Source: Suilimivivens aceti
GTDB lineage: Bacteria > Bacillota > Clostridia > Lachnospirales > Lachnospiraceae
NCBI RefSeq assembly: GCF_025567405.1
Contig: NZ_JAOQKJ010000003.1
Location: forward strand, 186,001-250,000
Direction of reading: 5' to 3'
Length of the DNA: 64,000 bases
In this document: positions 39,983-48,901 of the stretch, piece after piece
Layout: each line of letters begins with the position of its first letter
Numbering within the stretch: the stretch's first letter is position 1
Made by a program: the position numbers and the translations under genes
The notes under the pieces: model-generated
What the model was told of the DNA's origin: nothing
The model's database searches: none
The model's input: only the letters and a program-made list of their open reading frames with translations

Positions 39983-41020
39983 TTACGAGCATCTCTCCAG
40001 CACCAGTGCGTGGGCAATTCCCGGTATGCTTTTGCCTTCATTGAAGCTGGTCTTGCTTAAAAGCGCTCCTGTAGGGACAAAAAGCACCCTTTTCCATTCG
40101 CCCTCCTCCAGCTTCTTTAAGATCAGCGCTGACAGTACCACTGCACTGCAGCCACAGCCGCTTCCTCCTGCGTGGGCATCCTGCTTCTCATCATAGATCT
40201 CAATGCCGCAGTCCATATGCTTTCCGGATAGGTCAAAGCCTTTCTCAGCCAGCATATCCAGAAGCACCCGCTGGCCTACAAGGCCAAGATCACCTGTTAT
40301 GATCTGGTCATAATCCTCCGGTGTTCTTCCAAAGTCTGCAAAATGCTGACAGATTAGGCTCGATGCTGCCGGTGCCATACATGCTCCCATATTCATGGAA
40401 TCCTTCATCCCAAGATCCACGATCTTTCCTATCGTAAGCCCTGTGATCACTGCTCTGTCTTTTTTCCCCTTCAGGCTGCTCAAGATAAAGGCACCACTTC
40501 CCGTTACTGTCCAGGTGGCTGACAGGGGTCTCTGATTTCCATATCCAAGCGGGTAACGGAACTCCTTTTCTGCACTGGCAAAATGACTGGATGTCACACT
40601 GGCCACATACTGTGCCATTCCGCCAACAATCAGGGCCGCAGCCATGGCCAGGGAAAGTCCACAGGTGGAACAGGCTCCATACAAGCCGATCAGCGGGATC
40701 TGGAAGGATGCAAGGCCAAAGCTGCTTGCCATGGACTGTGCCAAAAGATCCCCGGCAAGCAGGAAACGGATATCCTCACCACTGAGCCCTGCCTTCCCTA
40801 TGGCAAGCTGCAGTGTCTCCTTCTGCAGAGTGCTTTCTGCTTCTTCCCATGTATTACTGCCAAATTTATCATCTACTCCAACCATATCAAACAGATCGCC
40901 AAGGGGTCCATCTCCCTCCTTGCTCCCTGCTATACTGGCACTTGCCCTGATATAAACCGGCACAGGAATTTTAATGCTCTGCCTTCCCTGTTCAAAAAAT
41001 GCACCTTTCCAGCTGTCCAT
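39983..41020 (-). CDS. spoVAD: Stage V sporulation protein AD
   Basis: A 345-residue thiolase-fold protein that binds dipicolinic acid in the SpoVA complex. Recognisable blocks are PVYIRASASIAGSKEGDGPLGDLFD, LLAGDLLAQ, GLYGACSTCGLSLAMAA (position equivalent to the thiolase Cys region), ATWTVTGSGAFIL and DAHAGGSGCGCSAVVLSALI. The ATG at 41020 has GGAGGT 6 nt upstream; six codons further up an ATG lies inside the hairpin stem. The ribosome site itself is part of a 16-bp perfect stem, which should restrict translation of read-through transcripts. It is detached from spoVAC and spoVAE. Confidence 0.94.
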   Translation of the reverse strand: MDSWKGAFFEQGRQSIKIPVPVYIRASASIAGSKEGDGPLGDLFDMVGVDDKFGSNTWEEAESTLQKETLQLAIGKAGLSGEDIRFLLAGDLLAQSMASSFGLASFQIPLIGLYGACSTCGLSLAMAAALIVGGMAQYVASVTSSHFASAEKEFRYPLGYGNQRPLSATWTVTGSGAFILSSLKGKKDRAVITGLTIGKIVDLGMKDSMNMGACMAPAASSLICQHFADFGRTPEDYDQIITGDLGLVGQRVLLDMLAEKGFDLSGKHMDCGIEIYDEKQDAHAGGSGCGCSAVVLSALILKKLEEGEWKRVLFVPTGALLSKTSFNEGKSIPGIAHALVLERCS

Positions 41021-41021
41021 A

Positions 41022-41076
41022 AAAAACCTCCAGATCAAATTACTTTTCTAGTAGTTTTTCTGATCTGGAGGTTTTT
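41022..41076 (-). terminator. 16-bp stem that is both a terminator and a cover for the spoVAD ribosome site
   Basis: 41022-41037 and 41061-41076 are perfectly complementary over 16 bp, with a 23-nt loop. On the minus strand the second arm contains CTGGAGGT, the spoVAD ribosome site, and ends in T6 directly before the ATG. Transcripts from the upstream SGNH gene should stop here, and any that continue would hide the site. Confidence 0.85.
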
Positions 41077-41113
41077 ATACACGGAAATACAAATCCTGCA
41101 GTTCCGGTACCTT

Positions 41114-42253
41114 CTATCCGCTGATTCCCTTCGTCATCAGGAAATCCTTCCAAAGGTCATTGTACATACCAAGCAGATGGATCTGATCATGGGTATATTC
41201 CGCATTCAGATTTCCTTCCTCATCACAGACCGCCTCATTCATATCAATATAAAAGATATGATAATTATCTGCCAGCGTGGCAATGGCATGATTTCTTCCT
41301 GTTATATTGCTGTTATTGAAGACTTTATCCTCTGTATCCTTCTTTTTACTCACCTTCATAATGCCCTGAATGATGATCCTGGCATCCGGATCCCACTCAT
41401 GCAGCGTGTCCACGACCTCCGTATACTTTGCCATGAAATCCTCTGTGGTTCCTCTTCCAAGCTCATTGATACCAACCATGATATAGATCTTTCCATACTG
41501 CTTTTTCTTGAGAACCTCTTCTACTGTTCCCATGTCCTTGAAATTCTCATCCAGTACCTTATAGATCGTCAGCGATGTCTTACAGAGAAAATCCGCATGC
41601 TCCGACAGATCTGTATAATCATGGAGCCCGACCGTTCTGGAATCACCGATAAACAGGGCATCATCAAAGTAGCTCTCATCTACCGCCACAAAAGGATATT
41701 CTGCAGCCTTCTGCACTCCTGCATCTCCATAAATATCGGCTGAGATATGGCTTAAATACTCTTCCTCCGTACTGCCTCTTAAAGGCTCCGGTCTGTTCTC
41801 ACCGTAAGGTGGCTCCTCCTGTGGCATACCACCGGCAGCATCATCTTCCTTTTCCTGTGCAGCGTTATTTCCACTGACAGTACTATTTCCTGCTGCGGAA
41901 TCACTGCCAGAAGCTGTGTCGTTTCCTTCACCTGTATCTTTTGCACTGTCAGAGGTGTCATCGGTGTTTTGACCGCTTTCAGATGCTTGGCCTTCGTTTT
42001 GTCCATTCTGGTTATCCTCTGTCGGATTGGCAGCACTGCCCTCTGTCTCAACCGCCTGCCCGTCTGTAAATAACTGCCAGGGATAAATGTCCTCATTCAT
42101 GGCAGTAAACAGAATCGACAGAAGCGGTCCCTTTTCCGGATGATACTGCTGATCCCGGTATATGTTATTTTTCCCGATCGCTGCCAGTATGGTAAATAAA
42201 ATACCCGACAACAAAAGCAAAAAGAAAAACGGACTTTCCTTCAAATGTTTCAT
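41114..42253 (-). CDS. Membrane-anchored SGNH-hydrolase-like protein (partner of MBOAT acyltransferase)
   Basis: A 379-residue protein: one N-terminal helix (FFFLLLLSGILFTILAAIG), a low-complexity Ser/Asp/Asn/Gly linker (about residues 65-140), then an SGNH/GDSL domain. The nucleophile Ser is in DDALFIGDSRTVGLHD, an Asn block is MVGINELG, and the Asp-His pair is in YTHDQIHLLG. Linked to an MBOAT protein 11 nt upstream, it probably completes transfer of acyl groups onto an extracellular glycan, peptidoglycan or teichoic acid. The target polymer is unknown. Confidence 0.88.
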   Translation of the reverse strand: MKHLKESPFFFLLLLSGILFTILAAIGKNNIYRDQQYHPEKGPLLSILFTAMNEDIYPWQLFTDGQAVETEGSAANPTEDNQNGQNEGQASESGQNTDDTSDSAKDTGEGNDTASGSDSAAGNSTVSGNNAAQEKEDDAAGGMPQEEPPYGENRPEPLRGSTEEEYLSHISADIYGDAGVQKAAEYPFVAVDESYFDDALFIGDSRTVGLHDYTDLSEHADFLCKTSLTIYKVLDENFKDMGTVEEVLKKKQYGKIYIMVGINELGRGTTEDFMAKYTEVVDTLHEWDPDARIIIQGIMKVSKKKDTEDKVFNNSNITGRNHAIATLADNYHIFYIDMNEAVCDEEGNLNAEYTHDQIHLLGMYNDLWKDFLMTKGISG

Positions 42254-42264
42254 CCCTGCTCACC

Positions 42265-43641
42265 TTAAAACTGAAAATATAAAAATGGATTTTCTCCACT
42301 GCTTGCCATAAAATAAACCGAATACCAGAAGATCAGCAGAAGTCCTGCGATCACGAACGGATTCTTTCTGTGCTTTTCCAGGAAATCAAAAACACCCGGA
42401 ATACAGAGCAGTCCACCTGCCAGGAAAAGCTTTCCATAGGTTCCTGCATATTTCAGGAAATCTCCAGTATTCACTGCAATGCCTGTGCCGCCAAATACCG
42501 GGAAAAGCCTGCCAAAATAAATCAGAAGCTGGTGCAGATCTGTGATCGCAAAAATCACCCACGTCAACGGGATCAGAAACAGAACATACAGATTCCGGAG
42601 CACCGGAAGCTTTTTCAGCCTTTCCCCATAAAACAGCTTTTCCAGCATGATAAACAGACCAAGCACAGCGCCCCACAGCAGGTAATTCAGCCCGTTTCCA
42701 TGCCACAGTCCCGTGATCAGCCATACGATCATAAGATTCAGGATCAACCTATTCTTCCTGCATCTGCTTCCTCCAAGCGGAATATACACATAATCCCTGA
42801 AAAACCTCCCAAGTGTCATATGCCATCTCCGGTAAAACTCTCCTATACTGCCTGATGCATAAGGATGATGAAAGTTTTCAATAAAATCAAAGCCCAGACA
42901 TACCAGTATACCGGATGCCATCAGGGAATAACCCCAGAAGTCAAAATATAACTGTAGGGAATAGCCTGCTGCCCCAAGCCATGCCAGCGGCGTTGAAATA
43001 CTCTGATAGCCGATCATCTGCAGATCATTCCACAGAATCGCCAGCCGGTCTGCCAGCAGTACCTTCATGCCAAGTCCCGCTGCAAAATACTTCATGCCGT
43101 CCTCAAGCTGTGAAAGACAGTAAATTCTGTTCTGCGGCTCAGTTCCTTCATTATAGCGCATGATCGGACCAGAGATCACCTGGGGAAACAGGGAAAAATA
43201 CACAGCAACTGACAGGAATGATGTCTTTTCGAAAATCTCCCCTCTGTAATAATCTACCTGAAAGGAGATCATCTTAAACAGGTAAAAGCTGAGTCCAAGA
43301 GGAAACAGGCTGCTGTCCACGAAAACCGCAAGCATCTTGAAAACAAGAAGCACTGTGACATCCAGACTGATAATGAACGCAAGCTTTTTTTTCCTCTCTG
43401 TCCTTTGCCAGCTATGCATTTTATAGCCTTCGGAAAGCTTATGGATCTGCTGTCCCATAAAGTAATTACAAAGAGTCAGCAAAAGAAGCAGAAGAACATA
43501 TTTCAGATCCCCTGATGCATAGAAAAGATAACTGCCAAGAAGCAGAACTACATCCTTATATTTTATGGGGATCAGATGATATATCAGTAAAAAAACAGGA
43601 AAAAAATAGAATATAAATTCCATCCCCGCAAAATTGACCAT
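42265..43641 (-). CDS. MBOAT family O-acyltransferase (AlgI/DltB-like)
   Basis: A 458-residue polytopic membrane protein. MBOAT features are the N-terminal EFIFYFFPVFLLIYHLIP, FPQVISGPIMRY, SIGEFYRRWHMTLGRFFRDYVYIPLGGSR and the catalytic His in WLITGLWHGNGLNYLLWGA. It passes acyl groups, usually acetyl, across the membrane for O-acylation of surface polymers, with the SGNH protein downstream as the outer transferase. No other polymer-synthesis genes are nearby. A 170-bp gap separates it from the divergent spoVAC gene. Confidence 0.94.
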   Translation of the reverse strand: MVNFAGMEFIFYFFPVFLLIYHLIPIKYKDVVLLLGSYLFYASGDLKYVLLLLLLTLCNYFMGQQIHKLSEGYKMHSWQRTERKKKLAFIISLDVTVLLVFKMLAVFVDSSLFPLGLSFYLFKMISFQVDYYRGEIFEKTSFLSVAVYFSLFPQVISGPIMRYNEGTEPQNRIYCLSQLEDGMKYFAAGLGMKVLLADRLAILWNDLQMIGYQSISTPLAWLGAAGYSLQLYFDFWGYSLMASGILVCLGFDFIENFHHPYASGSIGEFYRRWHMTLGRFFRDYVYIPLGGSRCRKNRLILNLMIVWLITGLWHGNGLNYLLWGAVLGLFIMLEKLFYGERLKKLPVLRNLYVLFLIPLTWVIFAITDLHQLLIYFGRLFPVFGGTGIAVNTGDFLKYAGTYGKLFLAGGLLCIPGVFDFLEKHRKNPFVIAGLLLIFWYSVYFMASSGENPFLYFQF

Positions 43642-43811
43642 ACCAGTTAACCTTCATTTCTCATTTGTTTCTATCATTGTAGCATCTGCCCTGTTAATCT
43701 ACAAGGCACATTCTTTTCCAGAATCTTAAGTTAAGCTAAATATTCCTTTACATATTTTTTACAAAAATGCACATACTGAAATACAAATGAATATTATGGA
43801 GATCAATCGCT

Positions 43812-44276
43812 ATGGAAGAAAAGAAGTCAGAAGAACAGCTCTCACTGGAAAAGGATTATGCCAGTTATGTAAAAAAGGTTACCCCCTGTCACAATTTAAT
43901 TTTACAGATGCTGAAGGCATTTCTGACCGGCGGGCTCATCTGTACCCTGGGGCAGCTGCTCCTTGATTACGCAAAAAATACCCTGCAAATGGAAAAGGAC
44001 ATGGCCGGGAGCTTCTGCTCCATCAGTCTTGTCCTTGTCAGTGCCCTTTTAACGGGCTTTGGCCTGTATGCCCCTCTTGTAAAATTTGGAGGTGCCGGCG
44101 CCCTTGTACCTATCACCGGGTTTGCCAATTCCGTTGCTGCCCCTGCCATTGAATATCAGAAGGAAGGGCAGGTCTTTGGTATCGGCTGCAAGATCTTTAC
44201 GATTGCCGGTCCCGTCATTCTCTACGGTATTTTCACAAGCTTTATCCTTGGGATCCTTTATTTATTCATCTTATAA
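43812..44276 (+). CDS. spoVAC: Stage V sporulation protein AC
   Basis: A 154-residue membrane protein, the mechanosensitive pore component of the SpoVA channel. A short charged N terminus is followed by KKVTPCHNLILQMLKAFLTGGLICTLGQ and the conserved FGGAGALVPITGFANSVAAPAIEY-type block, then AGPVILYGIF at the C-terminal helix. GGAG lies 9 nt before the ATG. It is on the plus strand, alone, facing the DUF6062-type gene whose 3' end it overlaps by 19 nt. In most spore formers it is directly followed by spoVAD and spoVAE; here it is not. Confidence 0.93.
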   Translation: MEEKKSEEQLSLEKDYASYVKKVTPCHNLILQMLKAFLTGGLICTLGQLLLDYAKNTLQMEKDMAGSFCSISLVLVSALLTGFGLYAPLVKFGGAGALVPITGFANSVAAPAIEYQKEGQVFGIGCKIFTIAGPVILYGIFTSFILGILYLFIL

Positions 44277-45019
44277 ACGGGATCCCCGGGGTATCCGCCC
44301 TTCAGCTTCTGCATGCCGCGCTGTACAGCATCCCTGGAATTCTTCCAGTCGGCATCCTTATTCCGGTAATCAAATTTCTCTACCAGCCAGTTGACATCCT
44401 CCTGAAGCCTTTCCATATTGCGCTCCATCAGAGCAAACATATCGTCATAAAATTCTTTTTTCTCCTTATCAGAAAGCCTGGTTTCCCCGGCTTCGCAGAG
44501 ATCCCCGAAATGGTGCAGGCAGAACCCCTTGCCTTCCTTTATCTTCTTACGGAATTCCTCATCCCTCTTATACATATAGAAAAAGGTATCCATATATCTG
44601 TCATAGGTATCTGCAAACCGGTTACAGATATAGCAGGAGCCTTCTATCTGCTTCACCCAGGCGCTGATGCTGTTTTCCTCCTCCGGCGTTTTCCTGAATC
44701 TGCTGGCAAAGGAACTCTTTCCCGGTGTAAAGTGCTTAAACTGCTCCTTCATATCCCGGTTGATTTTCATATAATGCGTTTTCAGTATCCAGGCATTTCC
44801 AAGAGTGTTGCCATAATCAAACATCTTTTTGAAATGTGCCCGGCAAAAGCCTGCCTTATCCGTTTCTCCCCTTACGTCACTTTCCATATAAGAGGATCCA
44901 CTGCCCAGCACAAAGTCCATCAGATCCTGCTCTACCTCTCTTTCAATATAGCAGAAAGGACATTCATCATTGGCATTGACAGCATCATTGAGTGGTATCG
45001 TATACAAAGTTTCTTTCAT
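44258..45019 (-). CDS. DUF6062-like protein with duplicated Cys/His motifs
   Basis: A 253-residue soluble protein of unknown function. It shows two copies of a CxxC plus FCxxHF arrangement: CPFCYIE followed by GFCRAHFKKMF near residues 20-70, and CYICNRF followed by GFCLHHFGDL near 125-170, which suggests two metal sites in an internally duplicated helical protein. Start at 45019 is one base after the TetR stop, with GGGAGG nearby, so translation is coupled to the regulator. The DUF number is given from memory. Confidence 0.75.
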   Translation of the reverse strand: MKETLYTIPLNDAVNANDECPFCYIEREVEQDLMDFVLGSGSSYMESDVRGETDKAGFCRAHFKKMFDYGNTLGNAWILKTHYMKINRDMKEQFKHFTPGKSSFASRFRKTPEEENSISAWVKQIEGSCYICNRFADTYDRYMDTFFYMYKRDEEFRKKIKEGKGFCLHHFGDLCEAGETRLSDKEKKEFYDDMFALMERNMERLQEDVNWLVEKFDYRNKDADWKNSRDAVQRGMQKLKGGYPGDPVYKMNK

Positions 45020-45020
45020 T

Positions 45021-45629
45021 CTATGCCTCCCTGACACAAAGCCTTTCTAAAAGCAGCAGATACCCCAGTGCATCCTCCATGTAACGCTCCGGCTGGAAGG
45101 AGCCCTCAAAAAAGGCTTCTGCCATCAGCCCGTCCAGTGTAAGCTGCACCATCTTCTTCAGCTGATCCATGCTGATCCCATCCCGCAGGGACGTATTCTC
45201 TGTCCTTTCAAGTAGTCTGTCATACTGTTTCCCAAGGTATACCCGCTTCTCCCTGGTAGCTTCAAGTGCCTCACTGTTCTGCTCTCTGCCGCTTTCACTT
45301 AAGAACCGGATCAGGTAAGGATAGGTGCGCATGACCTGCAGCTCACAGTTTTTGATCTGTCTAGTCAATTTAAAAAAATCAGTTTCTTCCTTATCCACAC
45401 CGGTATTCAGCTCCAGCAGAAGATACTTCACACTGTAATCATATACAAACGTATACAATCCGATCTTGCTGATAAAGTAGTGAAAGAGCAGTCCCTTGCT
45501 GATGCCTGCCTCCTTTACGATCTCATCTGTACTGGCATGCTCATACCCGTTCCCCGCAAACACCTTCAATGCAGCATTGATCATACGATCCTGTTTCTCT
45601 TTTTTGAGATCAAAAAATTTATCGTTCAT
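45021..45629 (-). CDS. TetR/AcrR family transcriptional regulator
   Basis: A 202-residue repressor. The HTH lies in residues ~10-60 (KEKQDRMINAALKVFAGNGYEHASTDEIVKEAGISKGLLFHYFISK); the remaining helices form a ligand-binding domain of unknown specificity. ATG 45629 (MNDKFFDLKKEK) is chosen because the family starts close to the HTH and GGGGGT precedes it; a frame 43 codons longer has no similarity. It is immediately followed by the Cys/His-motif protein, which is its most likely functional partner. Confidence 0.9.
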   Translation of the reverse strand: MNDKFFDLKKEKQDRMINAALKVFAGNGYEHASTDEIVKEAGISKGLLFHYFISKIGLYTFVYDYSVKYLLLELNTGVDKEETDFFKLTRQIKNCELQVMRTYPYLIRFLSESGREQNSEALEATREKRVYLGKQYDRLLERTENTSLRDGISMDQLKKMVQLTLDGLMAEAFFEGSFQPERYMEDALGYLLLLERLCVREA

Positions 45630-45818
45630 ATAACCCCCGTTCTCCCCATTGACCTTTCTAGTCGAAATTAAATATATCATATTTTCATGCGCTTCGCAAT
45701 TCCTGTTGTCTATAAAACTTCGGTTTTTTCCTGTTTTTTGCTTATATTCTCTTTTCAATCCTGCAAAATAGTATTAGAATGTTGTTATTCTATAAGTGAT
45801 CTTGAAAGGAGTTTTTCG

Positions 45819-46253
45819 ATGTCTAAGAGTTTTGGTAAATTTTTACTTTGCAGCGCTTTAGTTGCCGGTGCCGCCTATGGTGCTTATTCCTATCTCCAGA
45901 AGAAGGATATCATTACCCATCCTGAAGCCGGTGATGATACTGATGATGATTTTGACGATTTCAGCGAAGACCTGGACGAGGATCTCACTTCTTCTAAGGA
46001 GCGTTCCTATGTTTCCTTAAATCTTGATAAGGCAGAGGCTCTTGCCACAGAGGCTTTCCATAAGGCCAAGGAAGTGATCACCGACTCCGTCCAGCAGGTA
46101 AAGGACACCGTGAAATCCGTTGCTGATAATCAGAGTGCCCATACTTCCTTTACCGATCTTTCCGAGATTGCTAAGGAGGCTGTCAAAGAGACTTCTGAAT
46201 CAGCTGAAGATACTGTAGAAGAATTCTTTGATGATGAAGATCCTGCGCAGTAA
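45819..46253 (+). CDS. Membrane-anchored acidic protein of unknown function (YtxH-like layout)
   Basis: A 144-residue protein: an N-terminal hydrophobic segment (FLLCSALVAGAAYGAYSYL), a strongly acidic run (DDTDDDFDDFSEDLDED, residues ~40-58) and an amphipathic helical C-terminal part with repeated AKE/VKET patterns. This layout is like YtxH/gas-vesicle-type stress proteins, but no clear family match is recognised. AAAGGAG lies 7 nt before the ATG at 45819. It is divergent from the TetR gene and ends in a bidirectional terminator. Confidence 0.75.
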   Translation: MSKSFGKFLLCSALVAGAAYGAYSYLQKKDIITHPEAGDDTDDDFDDFSEDLDEDLTSSKERSYVSLNLDKAEALATEAFHKAKEVITDSVQQVKDTVKSVADNQSAHTSFTDLSEIAKEAVKETSESAEDTVEEFFDDEDPAQ

Positions 46254-46297
46254 TCCGGCATGAAATTTCCCTGATCATCTCCTAAATAATAAAATAA

Positions 46298-46326
46298 GAC
46301 CGCATATCATTTACTGGTATGCGGTC
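46298..46326. terminator. Bidirectional terminator
   Basis: gaccgcata (46298-46306) and tatgcggtc (46318-46326) form a 9-bp stem with an 11-nt loop. T-rich sequence follows on the plus strand (TCTTTTAT) and on the minus strand (TTATTTTATT), serving the two convergent genes on either side. Confidence 0.9.
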
Positions 46327-46336
46327 TCTTTTATCG

Positions 46337-47182
46337 TTATTTCTTACCCATCTGCTGAAGCAGCTCATCCTTTACTTCTCTTGCCTTATCCTTGATCCTG
46401 TTGTTTACTGTTGGCGTATTCAGGATATTATAGATGAGTCTGGATGAAATATCATATTTTTCAAATTCCATGGCAAGCACAGCGATCAGATACTCCAGTG
46501 TCACCTCGTCCATACCGCAGATCGGATAGCTTTCTGTCTGCCTGGCGTTGATCAGTCCATCCAGGGCATTCTTCAGGAAATCCTTTTCCTGCTCCTTGAT
46601 CTCCTGTATTTTCTTATTGTAATCCTCTACTGCAGGATCCAGATTTTCACCCATGCTGCGAAGGAGCCATCCTGCCTTCAGACAGATATATGCCTTCTCA
46701 CTGACCTTGCCGTGCTTTACGATCGTATTGGCAAGGCATAGCTTATAACGGTACAGTGCCTCCTCATAAGTATAGGTTTCCTTTTCCTCCTCTACCGGAT
46801 GGAAATTTGCAGAAATATTTTCTTTGATCGCTTTGATCTGTCCTGCTGTCAGTCCTCCAAAGAATCTGGTAAGCGCTGCATAGCCACAGTGCGGACAGAT
46901 CACCACATCATATTTCAATGGCTCCATCTGATCATAAAGCGGCCGAAGATCCCTGTCTGTTCCGAGAGAACGTAATTTTCCGGAACGGACTGTTTTTGCT
47001 TTAAAGCCCTGATAGCAGACCGGACATTCATAGCTCTTATCAAACAGGAATGTTTCTTCCTTCACCTCTGGTTTTTCCTCTGCCTGCTTTTCTGCCTCTT
47101 TATCCTCAGTCTGCTCATATACTTCCATATTTTCAAGACCTCCAAGTCCAATCTCGGAAAGTCCACTTAATAATCCAGCCAT
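46337..47182 (-). CDS. DUF2225 family protein
   Basis: A 281-residue cytoplasmic protein of the DUF2225 family. Two zinc-ribbon-like Cys pairs are visible: YECPVCYQGF and VICPHCGYAAL, separated by about 50 residues. The C-terminal two thirds are helical, TPR-like repeats (YRYKLCLANTIVKHGKVSEKAYICLKAGWLLR). The N terminus carries a charged low-complexity stretch of Glu/Lys. The function is unknown. GGAGGAAAAT precedes the ATG. It sits 9 nt after glnS on the same strand. Confidence 0.88.
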   Translation of the reverse strand: MAGLLSGLSEIGLGGLENMEVYEQTEDKEAEKQAEEKPEVKEETFLFDKSYECPVCYQGFKAKTVRSGKLRSLGTDRDLRPLYDQMEPLKYDVVICPHCGYAALTRFFGGLTAGQIKAIKENISANFHPVEEEKETYTYEEALYRYKLCLANTIVKHGKVSEKAYICLKAGWLLRSMGENLDPAVEDYNKKIQEIKEQEKDFLKNALDGLINARQTESYPICGMDEVTLEYLIAVLAMEFEKYDISSRLIYNILNTPTVNNRIKDKAREVKDELLQQMGKK

Positions 47183-47191
47183 ATTTTCCTC

Positions 47192-48901
47192 CTACGCCTT
47201 AGGTAATACATATGAGCTCTTCAGAGATACGATCCTGTTAAATACCGGTGCGCCCTCCACAGAGTCTTTGGAATCCACACAGAAATATCCCTGTCTGACA
47301 AACTGGAAGCTGTCATAGGGCTTTCCGTCTTTCAAAGCCGGCTCTAAATAACATTCCTTCAGCACGGTCAGGGAATTGGGATTCAGGTTCAGGCTTCCAT
47401 CCTCATTGTATACACCCTTTTCCTCATCTATAATATTTTCATAAAGTCTTACTTCTGCCTTCACTGCTTCCTTTGCAGGAACCCAGTGAATGGTTCCCTT
47501 TACCTTACGGCCGGTAAAGCCGCTTCCGCACTTCGTCTCCGGATCGTAGGTGCAGTGTACTTCTATGATCCTGCCATTTTCATCCTTGATGCAGCCGGTA
47601 CAGGTTACAAAGTAGGCATTCATCAGACGAACCTCATTGCCTGGAAACATACGGAAGTACTTTCTCGGAGGCTCTTCCATAAAGTCCTCTCTCTCTATAT
47701 ACAGCTCCCTGCCAAAGGGTACCTGTCTTGTTCCCATAGCCTCATTCTCAAGATTATTAGCTACAGTGAGCATCTCTGTCTGATTCTCCGGATAGTTATC
47801 AATGATCAGTCTGACAGGATCAAGAACCGCCATCATTCTCGGTCTCTTCAGCTTCAGATCCTCTCTGATACAGTACTCCAGCATGGCATAATCTGCAGAT
47901 GAATTACTCTTGGAGATACCACAGAGATCCACGAACATCTTGATGGACTCAGGTGTAAAGCCTCTTCTTCTCAGGGCTGCGATAGATACAAGGCGGGGAT
48001 CATCCCATCCGTCTACAATGCCATCCTCAACCAGCTTCTTGATATATCTCTTACCAGTTACCACATTGGTCAGATACATTTTGGCAAACTCGATCTGTTT
48101 GGGTGGATGAGGATACTCCAGTTCTCTTACGACCCAGTCATACAGTGGTCTGTGATCCTCAAACTCCAGCGTACAGATGGAGTGGGTGATTCCTTCAATG
48201 GCATCCTCAATGGGGTGCGCAAAGTCGTACATCGGGTAAATACACCATGCATCTCCCGTATGCTGATGGGACAGATGCGCCACACGGTAAATGATAGGAT
48301 CTCTCATATTGATATTGGGAGATGCCATATCGATCTTTGCACGGAGCGTTCTTTCTCCATCGGCAAAGCCGCCGTTCTTCATCTTTTCAAACAATTCCAG
48401 ATTTTCTTCTACGCTGCGGTCTCTGCTGGGATCATTCTTACCGGGCTCTGTCAGAGTACCACGATACTCTCTCATCTCTTCTGCAGAAAGCTCGGAAACA
48501 TAAGCCTTTCCCTTTTTGATCAGCTTCACAGCACCTTCATACATCTGTTCAAAATAATCCGATGCAAAGAACAGCCTGTCTTCCCAGTCAGCTCCAAGCC
48601 ATTTGATATCTGCCAGAATGGAATCTACAAATTCTGCCTTCTCCTTCGTAGGGTTGGTATCATCAAAACGCATATTGAACTTGCCGCCATACTCTTTTGC
48701 AAGTCCATAATTTAAAAGGATGCTCTTGGCATGTCCGATATGAAGATATCCATTGGGTTCCGGTGGAAATCTGGTGTGCACAGTATCATAGACACCCTCT
48801 GCCAGATCCTTATCAATAATCTGCTCAATAAAATTTCTGGAAACAGTTTTTTCTGCTTCTCCTTCGGTGGTCACATTTTCTTTCAGTTCTTTTTCGCTCA
48901 T
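47192..48901 (-). CDS. glnS: Glutaminyl-tRNA synthetase
   Basis: A 569-residue class I synthetase that charges tRNA-Gln. HIGH appears in FPPEPNGYLHIGHAKSI and the KMSKS-equivalent is in GISKSNSS-like sequence near residue 270. RFDDTNPTKEK and the C-terminal anticodon-binding beta barrels (GTIHWVPA, NPNSL) are typical of GlnRS and not of GluRS. Start at 48901 (MSEKELKENV) fits the family, but its ribosome site AGGA is directly adjacent; an ATG 17 codons upstream is the alternative. GatCAB is also encoded in this window. Confidence 0.95.
   Translation of the reverse strand: MSEKELKENVTTEGEAEKTVSRNFIEQIIDKDLAEGVYDTVHTRFPPEPNGYLHIGHAKSILLNYGLAKEYGGKFNMRFDDTNPTKEKAEFVDSILADIKWLGADWEDRLFFASDYFEQMYEGAVKLIKKGKAYVSELSAEEMREYRGTLTEPGKNDPSRDRSVEENLELFEKMKNGGFADGERTLRAKIDMASPNINMRDPIIYRVAHLSHQHTGDAWCIYPMYDFAHPIEDAIEGITHSICTLEFEDHRPLYDWVVRELEYPHPPKQIEFAKMYLTNVVTGKRYIKKLVEDGIVDGWDDPRLVSIAALRRRGFTPESIKMFVDLCGISKSNSSADYAMLEYCIREDLKLKRPRMMAVLDPVRLIIDNYPENQTEMLTVANNLENEAMGTRQVPFGRELYIEREDFMEEPPRKYFRMFPGNEVRLMNAYFVTCTGCIKDENGRIIEVHCTYDPETKCGSGFTGRKVKGTIHWVPAKEAVKAEVRLYENIIDEEKGVYNEDGSLNLNPNSLTVLKECYLEPALKDGKPYDSFQFVRQGYFCVDSKDSVEGAPVFNRIVSLKSSYVLPKA

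Noticed and set aside
40583..41743. Open frame of 386 codons on the plus strand across spoVAD and the SGNH gene
   Set aside because: It runs antisense to two well-supported genes and through the 16-bp stem, with Cys/His-rich sequence typical of shadow frames.
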